DNA of 43,325 nucleotides. It comes from Verrucomicrobiia bacterium (GTDB taxonomy: Bacteria; Verrucomicrobiota; Verrucomicrobiia; Limisphaerales; DASXHY01). The notes below the pieces were generated by a model. It was not told the origin of the DNA, did no database searches, and worked only from the letters and a program-made list of their open reading frames with translations. The stretch spans positions 1 to 43,325 of the forward strand of contig DASPIL010000042.1 of assembly GCA_035629175.1 (NCBI GenBank). Reading direction: 5' to 3'. Numbering within the stretch: the stretch's first letter is position 1; each line of letters starts with the position of its first letter. Below, in pieces: positions 15,818 through 25,900 of this stretch. The position numbers and the translations under genes were made by a program.

Positions 15818-17050
15818 TCATGCCGTTCGCTGCAGCTCCTGAAATCCGTTCGACTCAAAGCCTTCGCGATTCAGCCGCACGCGGAGCCGTTCGATGTGCG
15901 AGGCGTCTTCAGTCTCCACGATACAATGAACGCTGACCGTGCTGAGATCCTGTCCGCCAAATGCTCGGTCATGGTTGATGTCCACAAAGCTCGCACCTTC
16001 TTCGGCGACAATGGAAGCGAAGCGCGCGAGCCCGCCGGGTCGATCGCTGATTGTCACGGTAAACCTGCAAAGGCGGCCATCCGACGCCAGACCACGATCG
16101 AGAACGCGGCCAAGCATTGTGAGATCAATATTGCCGCCGCATAGCGGGAGCGCGACCCTCTTCCCTTTCAGCTCAGGCACTTTTCCAGCAAGACAGGCAG
16201 CCAGTCCCGCCGCGCCCGCGCCTTCCACCACGCCTTTTTCCAATTCAGCCAGCCGCAGCACGGCCAAGGCGAGATCGCGTTCGCAAACGGTCACCATGCG
16301 ATCAATCCGATCGCGCGCCACGGCGAACGCGTTGCCGCCCACCTGGGCGACGGCTAATCCATCGGCGAGCGTGGGCTGAAGTTCCACGGGCACGGGCTGT
16401 CCCGCCTTCAGCGCCGCGGTAAAACTTGCAGCGCGCTCAGGTTCCACGCCGATGACTTTGATGTCCGGCTTGAGGTGCTTCACGACAAGCGCGATGCCCG
16501 CAATCAATCCACCGCCACCCACGGGAACAATAATCGCGTCGAGATCGGGAACCTGCCGGATGACTTCCAATCCAATGGTCCCCTGGCCCGCGATGATTGG
16601 AGGATCATCGTAGCCATTGATGTAGGTGAGTTCCTCCCGTTGTTGAACTTCGTCGGCATGCTGGCGAGCTTCGCCAAGGTTTGCGCCGTGAAGGAGGACG
16701 CGGGCTCCGAATCGGCGGCAATTCACGACCTTGGTCAGCGGCGCGAATCGCGGCATCACGACTGTGGCGGGGATTCCCAGCAACTGTGAATGGTAAGCAA
16801 GGCCGAGCGCGTGGTTTCCGGCGGAAGCGGCGACGATACCGCGTTTCCGCTGCTCGACCGGAAGGAGCAGCAGCGCATTCCGCGCGCCGCGCTCCTTGAA
16901 GCTTCCCGTGCGTTGGAGATATTCGAGTTTGCAGAACACCTGCATTCCCGTTGCTTCGGAAAGCGGAATGGAAGAAGGGCAAGGCGATTCATACACGTGC
17001 CCGCGGATGCGTTCCGCCGCGGCCCGAACATCATTGAATTGCACGACCAT
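15818..17050 (-). CDS. ilvA: Threonine ammonia-lyase (threonine dehydratase) with ACT domain
   Basis: A 410-residue PLP enzyme that should convert threonine to 2-oxobutyrate and ammonia, the first step towards isoleucine. The catalytic domain has YLQRTGSFKERGARNA with Schiff-base Lys52, SAGNHALGLAYH, the phosphate-binding loop VPVGGGGLIAG and LPLCGGNID. A C-terminal ACT-like domain (about 330-405, FTVTISDRPGGLARFASIVAEEGA) suggests allosteric control by an amino acid. The frame is open to 17239, but the extra 63 residues are Cys/Arg rich and unlike the family; ATG 17050 (MVVQFNDVRAAAERI) is chosen. It converges on the SAM-regulated operon. Serine dehydratase activity is also possible. Confidence 0.9.
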   Translation of the reverse strand: MVVQFNDVRAAAERIRGHVYESPCPSSIPLSEATGMQVFCKLEYLQRTGSFKERGARNALLLLPVEQRKRGIVAASAGNHALGLAYHSQLLGIPATVVMPRFAPLTKVVNCRRFGARVLLHGANLGEARQHADEVQQREELTYINGYDDPPIIAGQGTIGLEVIRQVPDLDAIIVPVGGGGLIAGIALVVKHLKPDIKVIGVEPERAASFTAALKAGQPVPVELQPTLADGLAVAQVGGNAFAVARDRIDRMVTVCERDLALAVLRLAELEKGVVEGAGAAGLAACLAGKVPELKGKRVALPLCGGNIDLTMLGRVLDRGLASDGRLCRFTVTISDRPGGLARFASIVAEEGASFVDINHDRAFGGQDLSTVSVHCIVETEDASHIERLRVRLNREGFESNGFQELQRTA

Positions 17051-17257
17051 CCGTTCACTAACCGCCGAAATCTTTCGCGTGTCAATCGCCGCAAAACAAT
17101 GCGCCCGCCTCGGAGCGCAGGAATGTTCGCGATGCGAAGGCTTTGGCAAATCACAAAGTGTTGGGCAGTTCGCACATTGCTGCGGCCGGACGGGCGCACG
17201 CCTCTGTCTCTTTGCCCTTTGCCGCCTCGAGCAATTCAAGCTAGCGTCTAGGCATCA

Positions 17258-18349
17258 ATGGCGGCGAAACGGATGACCATACAATCGCTCGGGTGGAACG
17301 CCGAACTGCAACAGAGCTTCGATGCGATCGCAAAGCCAAGCCTGCTCCCTGGCCGCGTCGCGGTCGAAGACAAGCATCACTTTGTGATCTTCGCTGATGC
17401 AGGCACGTTCATTGGAAAAGTCACTGGCAAGTTCCTGCACGAGCACCGCAATCGCGCCTTGCTCCCGAAGGTGGGCGATTGGGTCGTATTCTCCCTGGTT
17501 AAAGGCGAAGCGGAACGAGCCCAGATCCATTTTGTCCTGCCACGTCGGACCAAGCTGTCCCGCAAGGTGGCTGGCCGGGAAACCGAGGAACAGGTGATGG
17601 TCACGAACGTGGACATCGCTTTCATCGTCCAGGCCCTCGACGCCTCTTTCAACCCGGGCCTCCTTCAGCGGCATCTCGCCATGGTCGTGGAAGGCGGGGT
17701 GCGGCCAGTGATCGTTCTCAACAAGGCCGATCTTTGTGATGATATTGAGGCGAAGAATGCGACGGTGGAACGCATTGTGGGCGAAGCCCCAACAATCGCC
17801 GTCAGTGCCAAGACCGGCCGCGCCATGGCCCGCCTCAAAAAACTCGTCCGTCCTGGCGAGACCGTCGTGTTCATCGGGGCGTCAGGTGTGGGAAAGTCGA
17901 CACTCATCAATCACATCTATGGCGAGGACATCCTGCCGACCACTGAGGTTCGGGAAAGCGACGCCAAGGGCAGGCACACGACCACCTGGCGCGAACTCAT
18001 CGTGCTCGATAACGGCGGGCTCGTGATCGACACGCCTGGAATGCGCGAGTTCCAGATGTGGATGTCGGGCGAGACCAGCAGGGAAGCCTTTGCGGACATT
18101 GAGGAAATCGCATTGCGCTGCCATTTCCGGGATTGCAGCCATACATCGGAAAAACGCTGCGCCGTGCTTGAATCTGTCGAAAAGGGAGAACTGCCGCGCG
18201 AACGCTATGAGTCCTTTGTGAAGCTCACGCGCGAACTGAAGTTTTTGAACGAGGCGGCGCGACAGCGCGAATTCGTGGAACGCAAGCGAGCGCGAGGTGC
18301 CGAGCGAAGCCGCGCAGCCGCACAACCGATCAAGACCAGCGAGGATTAA
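17258..18349 (+). CDS. rsgA: Ribosome biogenesis GTPase RsgA
   Basis: A 363-residue circularly permuted GTPase that acts in late 30S subunit assembly. An OB-fold domain occupies about 30-110 (VEDKHHFVIF, PKVGDWVVF). The G motifs come in the permuted order: G4 VLNKADL, G5 VSAKTG, then G1 GASGVGKSTLIN and G3 DTPGMREF. The C-terminal zinc site is present as CHFRDCSHTSEKRCAV. The tail is rich in Arg, Ala and Lys. Starts at ATG 17258 (MAAKRMTIQ) and ATG 17273 (MTIQ) are both possible. It is divergent from the ammonia-lyase gene (start-to-start about 200 bases) and convergent with the UPF0173 gene, 13 bases away. Confidence 0.95.
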   Translation: MAAKRMTIQSLGWNAELQQSFDAIAKPSLLPGRVAVEDKHHFVIFADAGTFIGKVTGKFLHEHRNRALLPKVGDWVVFSLVKGEAERAQIHFVLPRRTKLSRKVAGRETEEQVMVTNVDIAFIVQALDASFNPGLLQRHLAMVVEGGVRPVIVLNKADLCDDIEAKNATVERIVGEAPTIAVSAKTGRAMARLKKLVRPGETVVFIGASGVGKSTLINHIYGEDILPTTEVRESDAKGRHTTTWRELIVLDNGGLVIDTPGMREFQMWMSGETSREAFADIEEIALRCHFRDCSHTSEKRCAVLESVEKGELPRERYESFVKLTRELKFLNEAARQREFVERKRARGAERSRAAAQPIKTSED

Positions 18350-18362
18350 TCCTTCCGAAAAA

Positions 18363-19073
18363 TCAGTCAGCCGGCGGCTTGCCGGAGTTTTCGCTGAACT
18401 CCATCGATTCCCCGGGTTGAAGCAGATGCAAACGCTTGCTCACCTTCTGGAACTTTGCCACAGCCTCACGATGATCGATGCGGATCGGCGGGAAAGTGTC
18501 GTAATGCACGCCAACAATGTGATTACAACGCACGAAGTCGGCTGCCTTCAGGGCGTCATCGGGACCCATCGTGAAATTGTCGCCAATGCAGAGGATCGCG
18601 AACTTCAATTGCGTGGATTCGCCGATGAGTTTCATGTCCATCGTCAGCGCGGTATCACCTGAGTAATAGAAATTGCCTTCGGGCGTCTCGACCACGAACC
18701 CACCTGGATTCCCGCCGTAACTTCCGTCCGGCATGCTGCTCGAATGAATGGCGTTGACGTATTTGACCGCGCCGAAATCGAATCGGAAGGCGCCGCCATG
18801 GTTCATCGCATGCGTCTTTTTGATCCCCTGCGCCTCGAACCAGTTGCAGACTTCGAAATTGCTGATGAGCGTTGCGCCGGTTCTCTTCCCGATTGCGACG
18901 GCATCAGCGACATGGTCCGCGTGGCCATGCGAAATCAAGATGAAATCGGCCTCAATTCCATTGATGTTGATATTCTTGGCGAGTTCGTTGGGTGTGATGA
19001 ACGGATCGAAGAGGAGGCGATGCTTGGCAGTTTCAACCAGGAACGCGGAATGTCCGAAATAGGTCAGTTTCAT
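18363..19073 (-). CDS. UPF0173 metal-dependent hydrolase (metallo-beta-lactamase fold)
   Basis: A 236-residue soluble protein starting MKLTYFGHSAFLVE. It carries the metal-binding motif SHGHADHVAD of the metallo-beta-lactamase fold, then NHGG, YYSGDTALTMDMKLI (the later Asp ligand) and GVHYDTFPPI. This pattern is that of the UPF0173/YtkL group of small hydrolases, whose physiological substrate is not established. The frame is open to 19172 but the extra 33 residues do not fit the family, so ATG 19073 is chosen. It is monocistronic as far as can be seen and ends 13 bases from the convergent rsgA gene. Confidence 0.9.
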   Translation of the reverse strand: MKLTYFGHSAFLVETAKHRLLFDPFITPNELAKNININGIEADFILISHGHADHVADAVAIGKRTGATLISNFEVCNWFEAQGIKKTHAMNHGGAFRFDFGAVKYVNAIHSSSMPDGSYGGNPGGFVVETPEGNFYYSGDTALTMDMKLIGESTQLKFAILCIGDNFTMGPDDALKAADFVRCNHIVGVHYDTFPPIRIDHREAVAKFQKVSKRLHLLQPGESMEFSENSGKPPAD

Positions 19074-19433
19074 AATCCTCTGATGAATGCCGCAACTATT
19101 CATGGTCGCAGCGCATGGGTCAAGGGAGGCACATCCCCGCGCCCGTGAGGGCTGATTAAAGTGGGTGATCAAACTGGTTGATTAAACTCCCCCTCTGCCG
19201 AGCGAAGCGGGAGGAGGGGGCCCGGGGGGAGGAGGCACCCACATAAACGGCAGGGCTCTTTTCTTCGTCTCTGCCATCTCTGCGGCCTCCTGTTAAACGC
19301 CTTTGCGGAGGCTAAACTGCACCCAAATGTTTTTAACAGAAGCTCGCAGAGGAAGCACAGGTCCAGATTCAGGGCCGATTTCACTCCCTCTCCCCGCTCC
19401 TGCCACACGCGGAGAGCCAAGCGCGCAGCGCAC
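19074..19433. other. Intergenic stretch with a GC-rich hairpin, no gene
   Basis: Nothing coding is visible between the hydrolase start and the rpoD terminator. A GC-rich imperfect hairpin at 19189-19220 (CCCCCTC at one end, GAGGGGG at the other, loop around GAGCGAAGC) resembles the palindromic repeats found inside hsdM and hsdR. A fragment CTCCCTCTCCCCGCTCCT near 19383 may be a further decayed copy. Confidence 0.4.
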
Positions 19434-19438
19434 AAAAA

Positions 19439-19464
19439 AAGCGGCCCGATTGCTCGAGCCGCTT
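19439..19464 (-). terminator. Intrinsic terminator of rpoD
   Basis: On the minus strand an 11-base-pair stem (AAGCGGCTCGA with TCGGGCCGCTT, one T-G pair) closes a GCAA tetraloop and runs directly into a T tract (complement of 19434-19440). It lies 25 bases beyond the rpoD stop and is one of the clearest terminators in the window. Confidence 0.9.
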
Positions 19465-19488
19465 GTGAAATTGGTTTGGAATCCTGGC

Positions 19489-21447
19489 CTACGCCGCTGC
19501 TTCTTCCTCAGCTTCCAAAAAGCCCTGAAGGTGGCGCACACGCGTCGGATGACGCAGCTTGCGGAGGGCCTTCGCTTCAATCTGGCGGATGCGTTCGCGG
19601 GTGACATTGTACATCTTGCCGATTTCCTCGAGCGTCCGCTCGTATCCATCGATCAACCCAAAGCGCATCTCCAGGATCTTGCGTTCGCGTTCGGTCAGCG
19701 TTGTCAGCACATCACCGAGCTTTTCCTTCAGCAGGCTGTAGCTGGTGACATCCGACGGATTTTCGGCCGACTTGTCTTCGATGAAGTCGCCGACGCTCAC
19801 GTCGCCTTCGTCGCCTACGGGCGCGTGGAGGGAGATCGGCTGTTGCGCCATTTTGAGCAGCGAATTGATTCGGCTCACGGGCATGTGCATCTCATCCGCC
19901 AGCTCTTCCGGCGTAGGCTCACGTCCCAGCTCCTGGGTGAGCTGCTTCTGCGCGCGCCAGAGCTTGTTCATGATTTCAATCATGTGCACTGGGATGCGAA
20001 TCGTGCGCGCCTGGTCGGCAATCGATCGGGTGATCGCCTGGCGAATCCACCAGATGGCGTAGGTCGAGAACTTGTATCCGCGGCGATACTCAAACTTTTC
20101 GACGCCCTTCATCAGCCCAATGTTGCCTTCCTGGATCAGGTCGAGGAACGACTGGCCGCGGTTCGTATATTTCTTCGCAACCGAAACCACCAGGCGCAGG
20201 TTGGCTTCCGCCATGTGCGTCTTGGCCTGCTGGGCGCGATCTGCCGACAGTTTCAGGTCGTCAAATGCCTTGTAGAATTCATCGCGCGATTTGCGAACGA
20301 ACAATTCCAGCGTGGCGATCTTGGCCTTTTCCGATTCAATCTCGGCCGTGCGGAACTGCGCCTTGGGCATGCCCTCCAGCTCCTGGATACGGCGCAGGCT
20401 CGCCTGGAACTTCTCGTGCACGTTGCCCGCAACGACGATCATTTCTTCAATGACCTTCTGCTTGTAATAAAACTTGGGGAACATGGCCTGGAGCTTCTTA
20501 TCCAGCTTCTGCAGGTCCTTGAGCATGGCCTCCCGGCGGCTCTTTTGGGCAACCTTGCGCCAGCCCAGGAATCTGTTGTCGACGTCCGTGTCCATCGACC
20601 GGACCTTCTTGATCAACACGCGAAGGTTCTTCAGGTGGCGGTCGCGATTTGCGACCTGCTTGTCCACGATCACCCGGTCAAAGCGTTCTTTCGGCGGCTC
20701 GGACAAAAGCTTCTCTGCAATGGCAATGTGCTCTTTCGCGGCGAAACCCAGGCTGTAAACCAGGCGCTTCATGTCGAGCTCGGCGTCCTCGATCTTTTTG
20801 CAGATCTCGACTTCCTGTTCGCGGGTGAGCAACGGAACCTTGCCCATCTGGTTCATGTACATCCGAACCGGGTCGTCCAGGATCTCGAGCCGCGAATCCT
20901 CGTCGGCCTCCTCAGCCTGTGCCGGCTTGGCGCGTTCGACTTCGGCCTGGTCCACGATCTCCACTTCAAGCGTGCGGAGCTTCGTATACAGTTCGTCGAG
21001 ATCGTCAGGATTCAGGTTGTCCGGCAGGACATCGTTGATGTCATCGTACGTGACGTATCCGTTCTCCTGCGAGAGGTGCAGGAGGGTTTTGATGGTTTCG
21101 GTGAGGTCAATGGAGGCTCCGGGAACGCCCGGAACCGGCGGATTGGCTGGTGGCGTGAGTGGCGGTTGAATCGGCATTTTAGACGGCGAAGACGCTTTGA
21201 CGTGGCCATGATCGCTTTTCTGGCCATGCGAACCGTGAGAATTCTTGATTTCGGGCTTTTTAAGCTCGGTTTTCGGGCGCAAGGGCTGGGCGGACTTGCC
21301 TGGCAAAGCCTGCGCTGATTTGCTGGAAATGATAAATCGACGGCGAACCGGCTTCGCGACGGGCTTGGGAGCAACCACTCGCTCTTTGCCTCGCGAGTGC
21401 CGTTTTGACTGACCGCTCGACGATTTCACCGATTTCTTGTTCAGCAT
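19489..21447 (-). CDS. rpoD: RNA polymerase primary sigma factor (sigma-70/RpoD)
   Basis: A 652-residue housekeeping sigma factor. The first about 100 residues are a basic Ser/Lys/Pro-rich tail without clear structure. Region 1.1-like sequence follows ([21 protein letters not shown]), then region 1.2 ([21 protein letters not shown]). An extended non-conserved region of about 170 residues precedes regions 2.1-2.4 ([55 protein letters not shown]), region 3 ([14 protein letters not shown]) and region 4 ([32 protein letters not shown]). The regions that bind core enzyme and promoter are intact. It is a single gene with its own terminator; no primase gene lies upstream as in many bacteria. The non-conserved region is Lys/Arg rich and may be lineage-specific. 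Confidence 0.97.
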   Translation of the reverse strand: MLNKKSVKSSSGQSKRHSRGKERVVAPKPVAKPVRRRFIISSKSAQALPGKSAQPLRPKTELKKPEIKNSHGSHGQKSDHGHVKASSPSKMPIQPPLTPPANPPVPGVPGASIDLTETIKTLLHLSQENGYVTYDDINDVLPDNLNPDDLDELYTKLRTLEVEIVDQAEVERAKPAQAEEADEDSRLEILDDPVRMYMNQMGKVPLLTREQEVEICKKIEDAELDMKRLVYSLGFAAKEHIAIAEKLLSEPPKERFDRVIVDKQVANRDRHLKNLRVLIKKVRSMDTDVDNRFLGWRKVAQKSRREAMLKDLQKLDKKLQAMFPKFYYKQKVIEEMIVVAGNVHEKFQASLRRIQELEGMPKAQFRTAEIESEKAKIATLELFVRKSRDEFYKAFDDLKLSADRAQQAKTHMAEANLRLVVSVAKKYTNRGQSFLDLIQEGNIGLMKGVEKFEYRRGYKFSTYAIWWIRQAITRSIADQARTIRIPVHMIEIMNKLWRAQKQLTQELGREPTPEELADEMHMPVSRINSLLKMAQQPISLHAPVGDEGDVSVGDFIEDKSAENPSDVTSYSLLKEKLGDVLTTLTERERKILEMRFGLIDGYERTLEEIGKMYNVTRERIRQIEAKALRKLRHPTRVRHLQGFLEAEEEAAA

Positions 21448-21829
21448 AAATACTCAGACGCCCTCGACAGTGTTTAGTTCATACATTCCGCGTCCATTCA
21501 GGACGTAGAACCAGCCGGGGCTCGATTTCGCTAAGCTCGCCCGCCAGAGGCGTTTGAAGACAGCAAACACCGGAGACTGAAGCTCACGGACAATACACTA
21601 GCAGCGTCTGAACGCAAATAGACGCAGCGTGAAACGTAAGCTCAGTTTACCGTTCGCCAAGGTCCCCCCGGGCGAGCGACGACTCCACCACACAACGCCG
21701 TGCCCTTGCAAGCAGGAAATGACAAATCGGCACAAATCCGGAACCCCGGGACCATGGGGTTGCTTGCCTACTGGAAGAAGCACGCGTTTCAAACGACGGT
21801 TCGGAAATTCGCTAATTCGTACTAATCTC
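21448..21829. other. Divergent intergenic region between rpoD and the DUF5069 gene
   Basis: This 382-base region should contain the promoters of rpoD (minus strand) and of the 21830 operon (plus strand), but no pair of boxes is convincing by eye. A reading frame is open on the plus strand from 21629 in phase with the DUF5069 gene, but its Arg/Pro/Cys composition is not protein-like. A small inverted pair AACCCC/GGGGTT occurs near 21743-21762. Confidence 0.35.
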
Positions 21830-22132
21830 GTGAAAACCAGCAAAATTGATGATCTGAAGCGGTGGGCCAAGGACTTGCGCCAGGAAGAGCCCCGGGCCCC
21901 GGGTGAAAGTCTCGGAGGCCTCGACGGGGGAGCTCGCGTCTTCGATAAGTGCCGCGCTTCCCTCGTAGGATGGCAGGGCGATTATCAATTTGGCTGCCCC
22001 TTTGACCAGGCATTCGCCCGAAGAGCCGGAATTCGCCTGGAAGACTTTAAGGACATCGTTGCCTCAGGCGCCTCGGACGCAGAAGTGGCAGAATGGCTCA
22101 CTCTCAATGCCGGCAAAGGAAAACACGGTTGA
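21830..22132 (+). CDS. DUF5069 domain protein, second copy
   Basis: A protein of about 100 residues if GTG 21830 is the start (VKTSKIDDLKRWAKDL). It shares the DUF5069 layout: RAPGESLGGLDGGARVFDKCR, then GDYQFGCPFDQAFARRAGI and SDAEVAEWL. It is clearly different in sequence from the copy at 9575 and is probably a paralogue of another subgroup. No ATG fits, and an upstream extension to 21629 lacks family character. It is followed after 23 bases by a small membrane protein on the same strand, so the two may be co-transcribed. The function of the family is unknown. Confidence 0.65.
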   Translation: MKTSKIDDLKRWAKDLRQEEPRAPGESLGGLDGGARVFDKCRASLVGWQGDYQFGCPFDQAFARRAGIRLEDFKDIVASGASDAEVAEWLTLNAGKGKHG

Positions 22133-22155
22133 GTTCACATCAAACAGGAACCCAT

Positions 22156-22653
22156 ATGAACAACGACAACACAGATAACCCGGGATACACGCCGAAACGC
22201 CTTCAATGGAATGCATTCCTGATCGCCAGCTTGATTGCCGGATTTGTCCTTATGGTCGTGCCCCGTGCCAGCCCGTGGTCGGGACTGACGTTCTTTGCGC
22301 CCGTGGTCATGGGTCGGGTGCTTCCTGAAGATGTCGCGATGCCGATCATGACTTCGAAGACCCTGCATCTGGGGTTGTCGCTTTTGTATGGGCTTCTGAT
22401 CTCGCTGGCGGTTTCCCGCATTGCTCAATTGTGGGCGGTGTTGACAGGTGCGCTGGTTGGACTGGGCCTCTACGCCGCGAATCTCGCTGTCGTCAGCGCG
22501 GCATTTCCGGAACTGAGGGGCGACGAGACTGTTGTGGCGTTTGCTCATCTGTTCTTCGGGGGAATTGTGGGCGGTGCCTACCGCGGTCTTCTGAGACGCC
22601 GCGTGAACGACCTTCCCAGTGCACCCGAGGAAGGACACGTCGAAGCGCGATAG
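22156..22653 (+). CDS. Small integral membrane protein, unknown function
   Basis: A 165-residue protein with four probable membrane helices: FLIASLIAGFVLMVVP, LHLGLSLLYGLLISLAV, LWAVLTGALVGLGLYAANLAVV and VVAFAHLFFGGIVGGAYRGLL. The N-terminus is polar (MNNDNTDNPGYTPKRLQWN) and the tail is charged. The layout, with a glycine-rich last helix, recalls small membrane proteins of unknown function; I do not recognise the family. ATG 22156 is chosen because ACAGGAAC lies just before it; the frame is open from 22093, which would overlap the DUF5069 gene. Probably co-transcribed with that gene. Confidence 0.65.
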   Translation: MNNDNTDNPGYTPKRLQWNAFLIASLIAGFVLMVVPRASPWSGLTFFAPVVMGRVLPEDVAMPIMTSKTLHLGLSLLYGLLISLAVSRIAQLWAVLTGALVGLGLYAANLAVVSAAFPELRGDETVVAFAHLFFGGIVGGAYRGLLRRRVNDLPSAPEEGHVEAR

Positions 22654-22947
22654 CGGACGGCAGACCGTACAGCGGCTCGCCTGGACCGCAGGCTTCAGCC
22701 TGCTTCAGCATTAAAGATGCGAGAGTGGCTTGGCTTGGCACGAACCGCAGTACCAACGCTGCACTGCGCAACACCCCTGGAGTCCTGGAGCAAAACAACC
22801 GCGGGTCCGACTGTCACATTATTTGTCCACGAGTTGAGGCGCGTGAACGCCGCGCCTGGGGCAACTGTTCCATCTGCGGGATAATTTTGTCGCCCCCGGG
22901 GTGCGCCACTTGCATCGCCCGGGAAGCGACTCTATTTTGCGCGTGCA
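22654..22947. other. Intergenic region before uvrA, one palindrome
   Basis: No gene is visible in these 294 bases. The palindrome CAGGCTTCAGCCTG at 22689-22702 has the same centre and size as the REP-like palindromes around the RAYT gene at 32.5-34.0 kb and may be a solitary copy. A promoter for the uvrA pair is expected here but none is clear. Confidence 0.4.
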
Positions 22948-25900
22948 ATGCCCAAACCACCCGCGCGGTCTGCCATTCGTCTCAAAGGCGTCCGTCATCA
23001 CAATCTAAAAAATTTCAACCTCGACCTGCCGCTCAATCGACTGATCGTCATCACAGGCTTGAGTGGTTCGGGCAAAAGTTCCCTCGCATTCGACACACTG
23101 TTTGCTGAGGGCCAGCGACGCTATATCGAAACGTTTTCGCCTTACGCGCGGCAGTTCTTCGACCGCATGGACAAGCCGCAGGTCGACAGCATCGAGGGCA
23201 TTCCCCCCGCAATCGCCATCGAACAGCGAAACGCCGTCAAGACAACCCGCTCGACAGTCGGAACGATGACCGAGATCTGCGATCACATGAAGGTCGTGTG
23301 GTCGCACCTGGCCGAACTCCGCTGCCGGCAGTGCGGACGCCGCGTGTGCAAGGATTCACCCCAACGCATCTGGGACCAGGTGCGCGACACGGCTTCAGCT
23401 TCGGCCGGCCGCGATGCGGCGGAAGTGCTCATCACGTTCGACATACCGCTGAGCGACAAGCTGCCGCTCACGGAATCGCTGGCACTCATCGCGAAACAGG
23501 GATATCAACGCGTTCTCCTGAAGGGGGAGATTTTGCGGCTGGCCGAAATTCCGCCGGAATCGCCCGATCGGCTTGCGTTGTGTGTGATCACGGTTTTGCA
23601 GGATCGTGTGAAAATCGCGCCGGCCAATCGCTCCCGCTTCACGGAGGCGTGCGAACAGGCGTATCATTTTGGCAAAGGCAAACTGGCCATTCACTTTCTT
23701 GGGGCTCAAACCAATCCAGCAGGTCCCCTGCTCTTCTCGAATCGGTTTCATTGCGCCGAGTGTGATATCGATTTCCGCGAACCTTCCCCTGCCCTCTTCA
23801 GCTTCAATCATCCGATTGGTGCCTGCCCCGCCTGCAAGGGTTTTGGACGGGTCATCTCCATCGATTACGACCTCGCGGTTCCAGATCGAACACGAACGAT
23901 CGCGCAGGGCGTCGTGCGTCCCTGGCTGACCGGCACGGGAGCCGAAAGCCAGGCCGACCTGCTTCGCGCCTGCCGCAAGCTGAAAGTCCCCACGGACGTC
24001 CCGTTCGAGCAACTTCCAAAGAAATGGCAGGACTTCGTCATTAATGGCGAACCCGACTACGGCACGGATCCGGAACACGAATGGCCGCGCGCGTGGTATG
24101 GCGTGAAGGGATATTTCCGCTGGCTGGAATCGAAGGCTTACAAAATGCACGTGCGGGTGCTGTTGTCCCGCTACCGTGCGTACACGCTTTGCCCAAGTTG
24201 CGGCGGCGCGCGGCTGCAGCCCGAAGCCTTGCTGTATCGCCTTCCCTCAGCTGACAAATCCGCGAGCGGCCTCACCCTGTCCGATTTCTATCAGTTGTCG
24301 ACCCGCGATGCGCTCGCAGTGATTGAATGCATTGTTGCCGGCCGGACGGGCGCGAAAGCCAACGAGCCCATTTCACTCGTGCTTTCGGAAGTGCGATCCC
24401 GCCTTCGCTTCTTGAACGACATCGGGCTCGGTTACCTCACCTTGGATCGGCCCACGCGGTCGCTTTCAGGCGGCGAAACGGAACGCGTCAATCTCACGAC
24501 ATGCCTTGGCACGCGGCTCGTGAACACATTGTTCGTTCTCGATGAACCCAGCGTCGGCTTGCATCCGCGCGACACCGACCGCCTCATTCGCATCCTTGAA
24601 CAATTGCGCGATGCGGGAAACACCGTTGTCGTGGTGGAACACGAAGCCAGCGTCATGCGCGCCGCCGATCAACTTGTGGACATCGGCCCGGGGCACGGCG
24701 CGACGGGCGGCAATCTGGTTTTTCAGGGGACCTTTGCCGAAATCCTGAACTCCGGGGAATCCCTGACGGGCAAATACCTCGGCGGCAGAACGGGCATCGA
24801 AATTCCCGAACGACGCCCCGTTTCTTTTTACAATTCGGAGAACAGCTCCAGTGAAGTGTTGGCGCTGAACGAAGCCGCTGTTCCATTCGGCAAATCCGCG
24901 GAAGGAACCCGTTCGCTGACGATTCGCAATGCTTCGCGCCACAACCTGCAGAATGTGTCCGCCGACATTCCACTGTCGCGCTTCGTTGCAGTCACGGGCG
25001 TGAGCGGCTCAGGGAAAACGACGCTTATTCGTGAAGTTCTTCTGCCCGTTCTGGAAGCGAAACTACGATCGCAAAACCTTGCCGCCGCGAACGGCAGCAA
25101 GGCCTCGCAAGGTCTCGACGAAGCGGAAACCTCGGACGAGAGTGCGGACGCAGAGAATGTTCCGGCGAGCGGAAGTTCGCAGTCTGCAACGTTGAGCGGC
25201 GTCGAGCATCTCGACTCTGTTGTGCTTGTGGATCAATCCTCGCTCGGCAAGACACCCCGTTCCAATCCCGCGGTTTACACAGGCGCCTTCGATGACATCC
25301 GCGAAGTCTTCGCACAATCGGAAATTGCGAAGCAGCGCGGACTGAATGCCAGCGCGTTCAGCTTCAACTCAGGCCAGGGCCAATGCGAACGCTGCCGCGG
25401 CGCAGGGTTTGAAAAGATCGAGATGCAGTTCCTCAGCGATGTCTTCATCCGCTGTCCGGATTGCAACGGCCGCCGTTATCGGCAGCACATTCTCACCGTA
25501 AAGATCAACGGCACGGCTGCCATTGCCGATCGTCAACATTCGACGCGCAAAGCGGATGGCTGGTCGATTGCCGACACGCTCGATGCAACAGTGGATGAAG
25601 TCGTGGAATTTCTGGCAGGCTTCCCCGAATCGAAGCCTGCCCGGCGCGCGACGAGCAGTTTGCAACTGCTCCAGGAAGTGGGTTTGGGTTATCTGAAGCT
25701 CGGCCAGCCGATCAACACGCTTTCAGGCGGAGAAAGCCAGCGCTTGAAACTCGTGCGGCATCTCACTGAATCGTCCGCGGCAGCCTCTTCCTCGGACAAG
25801 CCGAAATCCACGGCGCTCTTCCTCTTTGACGAACCCACGACGGGCCTGCACTTCGACGACGTCCGTGTGCTGCTCAAGGTCTTCCAACGGCTTGTGGACG

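Noticed and set aside
17051-17239. Upstream extension of threonine ammonia-lyase by 63 residues
   Set aside because: Cys/Arg-rich residues with no family counterpart; ATG 17050 gives the expected N-terminus.
19303-21318. Plus-strand open frame of about 670 codons opposite rpoD
   Set aside because: It lies wholly antisense to a clearly conserved sigma factor, has Leu/Arg/His/Gln-rich composition without motifs, and results from codon bias in high-GC DNA.
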